From Micromonospora sp. U21 (lineage in GTDB: Bacteria; Actinomycetota; Actinomycetes; Mycobacteriales; Micromonosporaceae), in the NCBI RefSeq assembly GCF_018070045.1, contig NZ_JAGPYK010000005.1:248001-312000 (forward strand): a stretch of 64,000 nt of DNA. Reading direction: 5' to 3'. This document shows, piece by piece, positions 1-7,698 of the stretch. The first letter of the stretch is position 1; every line of letters starts with the position of its first letter. Below the pieces are notes generated by a model. It had not been told where the DNA came from and made no database searches. It saw nothing but the letters and a program-made list of their open reading frames with translations. Both the position numbers and the translations under genes were made by a program.

Positions 1-1
1 C

Positions 2-460
2 TCGTACGGCGGCATGCTGATGTTCGGTCTGGCGACGACGTTGGCCGGGATGCCGATGATCAATCCGGTCTCGGTCGGCATCGGCGCGCTCTTCGGCGGC
101 AAGAGCATCCGCGACGAGAGCAAGCAGTTGCTGCGCCGCCGACAGGCGACCGTTAAGACGGCGATCCAGCGGCATGTCGACGACTTCTTCGTCCGGATGA
201 TCAGGGACTGCCGGGACGCCGGCCGGCAGGTGCAGCGGATGCTGCGGGACCACTTCACGGGGCTGACCGAGGAGCTCCAGGAGGCCATCGTCCAGTCGTT
301 CCGCAGCGCGAAGCAGGAGGCCGACACCGATGCCGCCCTGCGTGACCAGCGGCAGCGTGAGATCCGGCTGAAGATGACCCGGTTGGCCGCGCTCTACGAG
401 CAGGCTCAGCAGTTGAGCGGTACCCGTGCGGCTCCGGTGCTGCTGGAGCCTCGGGCGTGA
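2..460 (+). CDS. dynamin-like protein, C-terminal part (5' end outside window)
   Basis: The reading frame is already open at the left edge, so the start and the GTPase domain lie outside. The visible 153 residues begin with a small, glycine-rich hydrophobic stretch (about residues 5-33), typical of the membrane-touching paddle of bacterial dynamin-like proteins, followed by a long charged helical region rich in Arg, Gln and Glu (about 35-140), as in the GTPase effector stalk. The stop overlaps the GTG of the next gene (GTGA), so the two are translationally coupled. Paired dynamin genes are known in actinomycetes (IniA/IniC in mycobacteria, DynA/DynB in Streptomyces), where they act in membrane remodelling. 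The assignment rests mainly on the complete partner next door. Confidence 0.6.
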   Translation, partial: SYGGMLMFGLATTLAGMPMINPVSVGIGALFGGKSIRDESKQLLRRRQATVKTAIQRHVDDFFVRMIRDCRDAGRQVQRMLRDHFTGLTEELQEAIVQSFRSAKQEADTDAALRDQRQREIRLKMTRLAALYEQAQQLSGTRAAPVLLEPRA

Positions 461-1917
461 CCGTCGGGCTGCGGTTGGACGAGGCCGCGTGGGGGTTACT
501 GCACCAGGCCATCGACCTCTACCAGGACAACCCCCGGGCCGTCGGACAGTTGCGGCATCAGGTGGCCCGGTTGGAGCAACCGCTGCGGATCGCGGTCGCG
601 GGCCCCTGGCGTGCCGGCAAGTCGACGGTGCTGAACGCGCTGATGGGAGAGGAGGTCGCGCCGGTCGAGGGAGCCGACGGCGTCTTCACCTGGTACGAGG
701 ACGGCGCCCAGCCGCGCGCCACCGCCTACCCGGCCGGCCAGCCTCCGCAGGAGCTGACGGTGGTCAAGTCGGCGACCGGGATGCGGGTGGATCTCGGCTG
801 GGGGGCGGGGGAGGTGCGCGACATCGTGGTGCAGTGGCCGACGCGGGCGCTGCGCCAGGTGACCCTGATCGACACTCCGGCGGTCACCGGCGCCGGCGAG
901 CAGGGTCGCGTGCCGGTGATGGACCGGGTGCTGCGGGACGCGGACGCGGTGTTGTACCTGACTCGCGATGGTCGCGACAGCGATCTGCGGGTGTTGGAGT
1001 CCGGCCGGGAGAGTGCGGTCGGGCAGGCCGCTCCGGTGAATGTGATCATGGTGTTGTCCCGGGCGGACGAGACCGGTGGTGGCCGGATCGACGGGCTGCT
1101 CACCGCCCGCCAGCTGGCCCGGCGCCACCATCGGGATCCGCGGGTCAGCGCGCTCTGCGTGAACGTGGTGGCGTGTAGCGGGGCGATCGGTCTGGCGGGT
1201 CGGATGCTCAGCGAGTCGGACTTCGCCGCGTTCGCGACGCTGGCCCGGGTCTCCCGGGCGGAGCTGGAGGCGCATTTGCTCTCCGCCGACCGCTTCCTCC
1301 GTGGCGAGCTGCCGGTACGGCTGGACCCCGAGGTGCGCGCGGCACTGCTGGACCGGTTCGGGCTCTTCGGGATCCGACTGGCGGCCACCCTGGTCCGTAC
1401 CGGCTTCGACAGCCGGGTGAAGTTGTCCGCCGAGCTCATCCGCCGTAGCGGTCTCACCGAGCTGCGCGAGTCGATGACCCGCTGCTTCATCGATCGCCGC
1501 GACACGTTGAAGGCCCGGTCGGCGTTGGCCGCTGTGGAGGCCCTGGTGCGAGCCGAGCCCGTGCGGGGTGCCGACGAGCTGGTCGGCGCGGTCGAGCAGA
1601 TCCTCGCTGGTGCGCACGAGTTCCGGGAGCTCCGGCTGCTGGTGGCGCTGCGCAACAGCCGGCTCGGGTTCGACGCCGAGCTGGTCGCCGAGGCGCAGCG
1701 TCTGATCGGTGGCGACGGGGTCGGGTTGGCGGCCCGACTCGGCGTCGAGCACGAGGCGACCGTGCAGCGGCTCTGGGAGGTCGCCGCCGATGCGCAGTGG
1801 CGATGGCGGGACCGGGCCGAGGACCCACTGCTCCCACTGGCTCAGCGGCGCGGCGCGCAGGTCGTCGTCCGCAGCTGCGAGGGGATGCTCGCCGAGCTGG
1901 CCGCCGGCGGTCGGTGA
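457..1917 (+). CDS. dynamin-like GTPase
   Basis: A 486-residue protein with a dynamin-type G domain: P-loop GPWRAGKST at residues 49-57, a DTPAVTG switch-II-like G3 motif near residue 139, and an SRAD G4-type motif (replacing NKxD) near residue 196. The rest is predicted helical with no signal peptide. The GTG start overlaps the stop of the preceding dynamin-like gene by 4 nt. Family knowledge: bacterial dynamin-like proteins hydrolyse GTP to bend or fuse membranes, and in actinomycetes they help sporulation septation or protect membranes under drug stress. Which of these applies here cannot be read from the sequence. Confidence 0.75.
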   Translation: MTVGLRLDEAAWGLLHQAIDLYQDNPRAVGQLRHQVARLEQPLRIAVAGPWRAGKSTVLNALMGEEVAPVEGADGVFTWYEDGAQPRATAYPAGQPPQELTVVKSATGMRVDLGWGAGEVRDIVVQWPTRALRQVTLIDTPAVTGAGEQGRVPVMDRVLRDADAVLYLTRDGRDSDLRVLESGRESAVGQAAPVNVIMVLSRADETGGGRIDGLLTARQLARRHHRDPRVSALCVNVVACSGAIGLAGRMLSESDFAAFATLARVSRAELEAHLLSADRFLRGELPVRLDPEVRAALLDRFGLFGIRLAATLVRTGFDSRVKLSAELIRRSGLTELRESMTRCFIDRRDTLKARSALAAVEALVRAEPVRGADELVGAVEQILAGAHEFRELRLLVALRNSRLGFDAELVAEAQRLIGGDGVGLAARLGVEHEATVQRLWEVAADAQWRWRDRAEDPLLPLAQRRGAQVVVRSCEGMLAELAAGGR

Positions 1918-1943
1918 GATCCGGCGGCGGCACTGCCGGTCTA

Positions 1944-1970
1944 CCGAAACGCTTTCGCAAGCTTTTCAGG
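1944..1970. promoter_or_regulatory. compound LacI-type operator candidate
   Basis: CGAAA-CGC-TTTCG at 1945-1957 forms one dyad; TTTCGCAA followed by CTTTTCAG extends it to an overlapping second one. The 27-bp stretch matches 23 of 27 positions of the site at 23039-23065, which overlaps the start of a lacI gene. Confidence 0.6.
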
Positions 1971-2088
1971 AAGGCCGGCAGTCGCTTGCGGGCTCAGGCG
2001 CCCGGCAGGCCAGGTGCCCCGTCTGCCTACGTAGGACGGTAAGGGAGCCAGCGAAAGCGGCTCAGGTTTTACCCGCCTGACATCTTGC

Positions 2089-2102
2089 CGAAACCGTTTT
2101 CG
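2089..2102. promoter_or_regulatory. LacI-type operator candidate
   Basis: CGAAACCGTTTTCG: arms CGAAA and TTTCG around a 4-nt centre. Same family as the sites at 1944, 20720, 20843, 23039, 23181 and 41837. Confidence 0.55.
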
Positions 2103-2448
2103 TGCGCGACGCTAGCGGCGGAAAGTGACATCCACCACCCGGTCGCGGCGGCAACGACGTGCTGCACGAGCCGCGCCGGATCCGGCGGGAGGCGGGGGCG
2201 CGATGAGGACGTTGCAATCTCGCGACATGCCGGACGGTCGCCAGTGGACCGATGCGCACGGCTGCCGACACGATCCGCCGGCCCTGCCTGGCGGCCACCG
2301 CGGGCGGTCGCGGTGGCCGGTGGCATCGCTCCGGCATAGCGGTTCCAGCCCACCCCGGCGATACGAACGAACCACGGACCCGGACTGATCCTCGCTCGCA
2401 GGACCCGCGTACCGGCTCCTCCGAACGATGAACCCTAGGAGACGAACC

Positions 2449-3744
2449 ATGATGAGAACCTTGGGCAGGCGCACTGCCCTGCGTTCATTGGCAGGAGTCC
2501 TCGTGGCGGCGCTGACCGTGGGCGTGGCCGCGTGCGGCAGTGACGACGGCGGCACGAGCGCGGCCGAGGCCGGGCCGAACGGCGTCGACGACGGCAGCGA
2601 GCTCACCATGTGGACCCGCGCGCCGCTGGAGAAGCAGGCGAAGCTCCTCGTCGACGCGTACAACGCCGGCCACCAGAACAAGGTCAAGCTGACCGTCGTA
2701 CCCAACGACGACTATGTCGCGAAGGTCGGTGCGGCGGCCGGCTCGGACGGGCTTCCCGACCTCTTCGCCGCGGACATCGTCTACGTGCCGAACTGGGTGA
2801 AGCAGGGCCTCTTCCAGGATCTCAGCACCAACATCGACGGCCTCAGCTTCAAGGACTCCATCAACAAGGGCCACCTCTCGGCCGGCACGGTGGAGGGCAA
2901 GAAGCACGTCCTGCCCTTCGTGCTGGACCTGTCGATGCTGTTCTGGAACAAGCAGCTGTTCAAGGAGGCCGGGCTGGACCCGGAGAAGGCCCCGGCGACG
3001 CTCGAGGAGTACGCCGCCGCCGCCAAGGCGGTCCAGGCAACCAAGAAGAACGGCGTCTACGGCACGGCGACCGGTCTGAGCTGCGGCGGCTGCCTGGTCT
3101 TCACCTGGTTCCCGTCGGTCTGGGCCGGCGGCGGGGAGGTGCTGAGCGAGGACGGCACCGAGTCCAAGCTCGCCGACGACACCGCCCAGAAGGTCTACAG
3201 CACCTGGAACGACCTGTGGAAGTCCGGTGCCGTTCTGCCCGCCTCGGAGGGTGAGACGGGTCCGACCTGGACCGCCCCGTTCACCGAGGGCAAGGTCGGT
3301 CTGATGCTCTACCCGGCGACGCTGCTCTCCTCCACCCCGTTCGACGTCGGTGTGGCCCCGATCCCCGGCCCCAACGGCGGTGGCTCCACCTTCGTCGGCG
3401 GGGACGGCCTCGGCGTGTCGAAGGACTCGAAGAAGGCGGCTCAGGCCTGGAACTTCCTCAGCTGGATGATGTCCGAGGAAGCCCAGGTCGAGGTGCTGGC
3501 GAAGAACAAGGACGTGGTGTCCCGCGCCGACCTCGCGAACAACAGGTACGCCGCCGAGGACCCGCGGCTGGTCACCATCAACGAGGCCGCCGGAAAGGGC
3601 GACACCCCCGTCGCGCTGAACTTCCAGCAGGCGTTCAACGCGCCGAACAGCCCCTGGCTGACCCTCGTCCGCAATCGGGTGCTGAACGGCAGCGGCGACC
3701 TGCAGAAGGACAACGGCGAGATCACCGCCGTGCTCAAGCAGTAG
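2449..3744 (+). CDS. sugar ABC transporter substrate-binding lipoprotein
   Basis: A 431-residue extracellular solute-binding protein (family 1, maltose/oligosaccharide type). It has an N-terminal twin-basic stretch, a hydrophobic core and a lipobox-like VAAC, so it should be a lipid-anchored receptor on the outer face of the membrane. The start is taken at 2449 rather than the in-frame ATG at 2428, because AGGAG at 2438-2442 sits 6 nt upstream of 2449. It heads an operon with two permeases and a cytoplasmic GH127 beta-L-arabinofuranosidase; from this the likely ligand is a short beta-L-arabinofuranoside, but the sequence alone does not define it. LacI-type operators lie upstream. Confidence 0.88.
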   Translation: MMRTLGRRTALRSLAGVLVAALTVGVAACGSDDGGTSAAEAGPNGVDDGSELTMWTRAPLEKQAKLLVDAYNAGHQNKVKLTVVPNDDYVAKVGAAAGSDGLPDLFAADIVYVPNWVKQGLFQDLSTNIDGLSFKDSINKGHLSAGTVEGKKHVLPFVLDLSMLFWNKQLFKEAGLDPEKAPATLEEYAAAAKAVQATKKNGVYGTATGLSCGGCLVFTWFPSVWAGGGEVLSEDGTESKLADDTAQKVYSTWNDLWKSGAVLPASEGETGPTWTAPFTEGKVGLMLYPATLLSSTPFDVGVAPIPGPNGGGSTFVGGDGLGVSKDSKKAAQAWNFLSWMMSEEAQVEVLAKNKDVVSRADLANNRYAAEDPRLVTINEAAGKGDTPVALNFQQAFNAPNSPWLTLVRNRVLNGSGDLQKDNGEITAVLKQ

Positions 3745-3853
3745 GTGCGCACGCGGGCGTGTGCCGACCGATGGCTCCCCGGGCCGGCACACGCCCCACG
3801 GCGGGACACGACCCGTCAGCGACCGCCCCCGGCCGACCGATCGAGAGGTTCCC

Positions 3854-4771
3854 ATGAGAGTCACCGCACCGTCTCGCCCGCCCAGTGCGGCGATGCGGGA
3901 CCGTGCCCGTACACGGGGCCGTCAGGCCCTGCTGGGCTGGCTCTACGCGACACCGACCGCGGTGTTCGTCGTGGCGCTGTTCGCCGTGCCGCTGCTGCTC
4001 GTCATCAGGATGTCGGTGTCGAGGTGGCCACTGCTCTCCGGCGACCAGGGAGTCAACGCTCCCGACAACTTCGTCAAGGCGGTCAACCACCGGTTCTTCA
4101 CCGACTCGGTGGTGTTCACCCTCAAGTACACCGCGCTCGCGACCGTGCTGCTCCTGGCCCTCGGCCTGGGGCTGGCCCTGCTCGTGCAGGAGTCGAGCCG
4201 GTGGAACAACCTGCTCCGCGCGTCGTTTCTGATTCCCAGTGCCCTCGGGCTGGCGTCGGCGTCCCTGTTGTTCTACGTCCTCTATTCGCCGTACGCGAGC
4301 CCACTGGCGCCGGTGATGGATCGTCTCGGCGTCACCTTCCTCGGTTCACCGACCGCGGCGCTCATCTCGACGACCTTCCTCATCGTGTGGCGCTACGCCG
4401 GCTTCTATATGGTGCTCATGCTGGTCGGCCTGCAGGGCATACCGGCGGACGTCTACGAGGCCGCCCGCGCGGACGGCGCCAGCCGGTGGCAGACCTTCCG
4501 GAAGATCACCCTGCCGCTGCTGCGCCCGACCCTGGCACTGACGACCGTGCTCTGCGTGACCGGTTCCCTGCTCGCCTTCGAGCAGTTCTACATCCTGACC
4601 AAGGGCGGTCCGGACAACAGCACGATCACCGTCGTCCAGCTCATCTACATGGTGGCGTTCCAAGGTCAGAACGACCTCGGTGTGGCGGCGGCCCTCTCCG
4701 TCATCGTGCTGCTGGCCCTGGTCCTCATCAACGCGCTGCAACTGCGCGCCTTCCGGTCCGAGGAGAACTGA
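3854..4771 (+). CDS. sugar ABC transporter permease (MalF-like)
   Basis: A 305-residue inner-membrane permease with six predicted membrane segments, the first near residues 30-50. The cytoplasmic EAA loop (EAARADGASRWQTF, then ITLPLLRP) contacts the ATPase. The start is set at ATG 3854, preceded by GAGAGG at 3842-3847; the longer in-frame ATG at 3761 has no ribosome site and would add a Pro/Arg-rich tail. It follows the binding protein by 109 nt and precedes the second permease by 5 nt. No ATPase gene is present in the window, so a shared MsiK-type ATPase is the likely energiser (inference from actinomycete sugar importers). Confidence 0.88.
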   Translation: MRVTAPSRPPSAAMRDRARTRGRQALLGWLYATPTAVFVVALFAVPLLLVIRMSVSRWPLLSGDQGVNAPDNFVKAVNHRFFTDSVVFTLKYTALATVLLLALGLGLALLVQESSRWNNLLRASFLIPSALGLASASLLFYVLYSPYASPLAPVMDRLGVTFLGSPTAALISTTFLIVWRYAGFYMVLMLVGLQGIPADVYEAARADGASRWQTFRKITLPLLRPTLALTTVLCVTGSLLAFEQFYILTKGGPDNSTITVVQLIYMVAFQGQNDLGVAAALSVIVLLALVLINALQLRAFRSEEN

Positions 4772-4776
4772 CGCCG

Positions 4777-5688
4777 ATGGTCGCCGTATCCCGTTCCCGC
4801 ACCGGTCGCGGCGGGCCTCCGCCATCCGCCGCGGCGCCAGGTCGCCCCACCGGTCCCAAGGGCGTCACCATCGCCGGCATCGCCCTGCGCACACCGTACT
4901 GGGTGCTCTCCGGCTCGGTGGGATTGATCTTCCTGGCTCCGCTCCTCTGGACGGCCGTCGCCTCGGTGGGCCCGCGGGCCGGCACCAACCAGGTGGACGG
5001 CTGGGGCTTCGGCAACTACGAAACGTTGGCGAACTATCAGGCCGGCATCTGGCGCTACTTCGCGAACACGGCCTTCGTCGCCCTGCTCGCGGTCGCCCTG
5101 ACGCTGCTGATCTCCCTCCTCGGTGGTTACGCGTTCGCCCGGTTCCGCTTTCCCGGCAAGAACATCCTGTTCCTGGTCACGCTCGCCATCCTGATGGTCC
5201 CGTACGCGACGTTGCTGATCCCGCTCTACGTGCTGCTCAACCAGGTGGGGCTGGAGAACTCTCTCGTCGGCGTGGCCCTCGTGCTCACGATGTTCCAGCT
5301 GCCGTTCTCCACATTCCTGATGCGCATCTCCTTCGAGGCGGTGCCGCGGGAACTGGACGAGGCCGCGATGGTCGACGGGTGCTCGACGTTCAGCGCTCTG
5401 TGGCGGGTGCTGTTGCCCGCGGTGAAGCCGGGCCTGATCACCGTTGGGCTGTTCGCGTTCCTCACCGCGTGGAACGACTTCATGGCGCCGCTGATCCTCA
5501 TCAACGACAGCGAGCGCATGACCCTTCCGCTCGCTGTGTCCAATCTGCGGGGCCAGGTCCAGGGTGTCGTCGACTACGGAGCGACCGAAGCGGGCGTCGT
5601 CGTTCTCGCCCTTCCGTGCATCGTCCTGTTCCTGCTGCTCCAACGACACTACGTGCGCGGCTTCATGTCCGGCGCGATGAAGGGATGA
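4777..5688 (+). CDS. sugar ABC transporter permease (MalG-like)
   Basis: A 303-residue permease with a proline-rich cytoplasmic N-terminus (about 35 residues), six predicted membrane segments and the EAA loop (EAAMVDGCSTFSAL, LLPAVKP) of carbohydrate-type importers. GAGGAG at 4760-4765, inside the end of the previous gene, serves the ATG at 4777. It forms the channel with the upstream MalF-like permease and is followed 2 nt later by the GH127 gene, so import and intracellular cleavage are co-transcribed. Confidence 0.88.
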   Translation: MVAVSRSRTGRGGPPPSAAAPGRPTGPKGVTIAGIALRTPYWVLSGSVGLIFLAPLLWTAVASVGPRAGTNQVDGWGFGNYETLANYQAGIWRYFANTAFVALLAVALTLLISLLGGYAFARFRFPGKNILFLVTLAILMVPYATLLIPLYVLLNQVGLENSLVGVALVLTMFQLPFSTFLMRISFEAVPRELDEAAMVDGCSTFSALWRVLLPAVKPGLITVGLFAFLTAWNDFMAPLILINDSERMTLPLAVSNLRGQVQGVVDYGATEAGVVVLALPCIVLFLLLQRHYVRGFMSGAMKG

Positions 5689-5690
5689 CC

Positions 5691-7613
5691 ATGAGCGGCA
5701 CCGTACCTACGGCCGCCCCTGTCCTGCCGATCCGTGGCCGACTCCGGCCGCTCGGCCTGGACCAGGTCCGGATCACGGGCGGATTCTGGGCCGAGCGTCA
5801 ATCGATCAACGCCGCCGCGACCCTTCCGCACATCGAGCACTGGCTCGAGCGTGCGGGCTGGATCGGCAACTTCGACCTCGCCGTCCAGGGTGACCTGTCG
5901 CGCGAACGCCGTGGACGCGAGTTCTCCGACTCGGAGATCTACAAGTTCCTCGAGGCGATGGCGTGGGAGATCGGCCGGAGCGGCGATGCCGAGCTGGAGT
6001 CGAGGTTTCGCGCCATCGTGCGACGGGTGGCCGCGGCGCAGGAGGCCGACGGCTACCTCAACACCAGGTTCGGTCGCGCAGGGCAGGCGCCCCGGTGGTC
6101 CGACCTCGAATGGGGTCATGAGCTTTACTGCGTCGGTCATCTCCTGCAAGCCGCGGTCGCCCGCGCCCGAACGCGTCCGGGTGCGGACGACGGGTTGTTC
6201 GAGGTCGCCCGCCGTGCCGCCGACAACGTGTGCGAGACGTTCGGGCCGGACGGCATCGACGGCCTCTGCGGGCATCCGGAGATCGAGACTGCGCTGGTGG
6301 AGTTCGCCCGGGTCACCGGTGATGACCGCTACCTGACCCAGGCCGCCCTCTTCGTCGACCGGCGGGGTCACGGGCGGCTCGGTGATGTGGAATTCGGTAG
6401 GGAGTACTTCCAGGACGAACGTCCCGTCCGGGAGGCGACGGTCCTGCGGGGGCACGCGGTACGGGCGAACTACCTCGCCGCCGGCGCGGCCGACGTGGCC
6501 GTCGAACTGAAGGACGCCAGCCTGCTGGACGCGGTACGCACCCAGTGGAGCAACGGGGTGGCCCGCCGCACGTACGTCACCGGCGGGCAGGGCTCCCGGC
6601 ACCAGGACGAGGCGTTCGGCGAGGACTGGGTGCTGCCTCCCGACCGTGCCTACTCCGAGACCTGCGCCGGTGTCGGTTCGGTGATGCTCGCGTGGCGGCT
6701 GCTGCTCGCCGACGGCGACCCCCGGTACGCCGACCTCATCGAGCGCACCTTGTTCAATGTGGTGTCGACCTCGCCGTCGGCCGACGGGCGGAGCTTCTTC
6801 TACACCAACACCCTGCACCGCCGCGAACTCGGCACTCTCCCCGACGCCGACCGGCCCAGCCTTCGCGCGGCGGCCTCGCTGAGGGCGCCCTGGTTCGAGG
6901 TCTCCTGCTGCCCGACCAACGTCGCCCGCACCCTGGCCAGCCTGTCGGCCTACGTCGCGACGTCCGATGACGAGGGCCTCCAACTTCACCAGTACCTGCC
7001 CGGCACCGTCGAGCACCGCTTGGCGGACGGGCGTGACCGGTGCGTGAGCATCGCGACCGACTACCCCCACGGCGAGCAGGTCCGGGTACGGATCGAGAGC
7101 GACGACGACGGCCCCTGGGCGCTGTCGTTGCGAGTGCCCGGTTGGGCGGCACAGGGTGCCACGCTGACCATCGACGGAGACACCCGGTCGGTCGGTCCGG
7201 GCTTCGTCACCGAGAGCCGGACGTGGCGACGGGGGGACGAGGTCGTTCTGTCCCTGCCGATGGCGCCCCGGTTCACCTACCCGGACGCCCGCATCGACAC
7301 GGTCCGTGGCTGCGTCGCGGTGGAGCACGGCCCCCTCGTGCTCGCCCTGGAGTCCGTGGACGTGCCCGGCGTCGAGACGGTCGACGAGCTGCGCGTCGAC
7401 ACCAGCCAACCGCCCCGCCTCGTCGATGGCCGCGTCGCCGTGCGCTGCCGGCGCGTCCGTCCGCGCGACCACGACTGGCCCTACCGGGACGACGCGGTCG
7501 AGCCGGCGCCGGTGGTCGGCGAGGACCTCGACGAGGTGGCGCTGGTGGAGTACCACGACTGGGCCAACCGAGGGCCCTCGACCATGCGCGTCTGGCTCCC
7601 GACAGCCCGCTGA
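5691..7613 (+). CDS. GH127 beta-L-arabinofuranosidase (DUF1680 family), cytoplasmic
   Basis: A 640-residue (alpha/alpha)6-barrel glycosidase of the DUF1680/GH127 type. The zinc-dependent active site of Bifidobacterium HypBA1 is recognisable: the ETC motif at about E323/C325, and the adjacent pair C406-C407 in SCCPTNVAR, which supplies the catalytic cysteine nucleophile in the family. Length matches HypBA1 (about 658 aa). There is no signal peptide, so it acts on imported substrate. AAGGG just before 5685 favours the second ATG (5691) over 5685; either gives near-coupling to the permease stop. Expected reaction: release of L-arabinose from beta-L-arabinobiose or beta-L-arabinofuranosyl-hydroxyproline type products. 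Substrate preference is inferred from family and neighbours. Confidence 0.85.
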   Translation: MSGTVPTAAPVLPIRGRLRPLGLDQVRITGGFWAERQSINAAATLPHIEHWLERAGWIGNFDLAVQGDLSRERRGREFSDSEIYKFLEAMAWEIGRSGDAELESRFRAIVRRVAAAQEADGYLNTRFGRAGQAPRWSDLEWGHELYCVGHLLQAAVARARTRPGADDGLFEVARRAADNVCETFGPDGIDGLCGHPEIETALVEFARVTGDDRYLTQAALFVDRRGHGRLGDVEFGREYFQDERPVREATVLRGHAVRANYLAAGAADVAVELKDASLLDAVRTQWSNGVARRTYVTGGQGSRHQDEAFGEDWVLPPDRAYSETCAGVGSVMLAWRLLLADGDPRYADLIERTLFNVVSTSPSADGRSFFYTNTLHRRELGTLPDADRPSLRAAASLRAPWFEVSCCPTNVARTLASLSAYVATSDDEGLQLHQYLPGTVEHRLADGRDRCVSIATDYPHGEQVRVRIESDDDGPWALSLRVPGWAAQGATLTIDGDTRSVGPGFVTESRTWRRGDEVVLSLPMAPRFTYPDARIDTVRGCVAVEHGPLVLALESVDVPGVETVDELRVDTSQPPRLVDGRVAVRCRRVRPRDHDWPYRDDAVEPAPVVGEDLDEVALVEYHDWANRGPSTMRVWLPTAR

Positions 7614-7644
7614 CCACATGTCACGGGCTGCGGGGCCCACTGAT

Positions 7645-7656
7645 GTTAGCGCTAAC
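7645..7656. promoter_or_regulatory. perfect 12-bp LacI-type palindrome
   Basis: GTTAGCGCTAAC is a perfect dyad with the central CG of LacI-family operators. It lies 43 bp before the next start codon, suggesting an internal, separately regulated promoter. It differs from the CGAAA...TTTCG sites elsewhere in the locus. Confidence 0.6.
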
Positions 7657-7698
7657 GCACCTCCCGTTCAGCCGCACCGACGTCAAGGAGGAAACGAC

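Larger units (their letters stand above)
1918..2448. other. intergenic control region upstream of the arabinoside locus
   Basis: This 531-bp gap separates the dynamin gene from the sugar-binding lipoprotein gene. It holds two LacI-type operator candidates (1944-1970 and 2089-2102), so the promoter probably lies between or just after them, leaving a 5' leader of up to about 350 nt. I see no convincing small gene in it. Confidence 0.6.

Noticed and set aside
4680..5690. Apparent 335-residue N-terminal extension of GH127
   Set aside because: It overlaps the permease gene in another frame and has Arg-rich shadow composition; the true start is beside AAGGG at 5680-5684.
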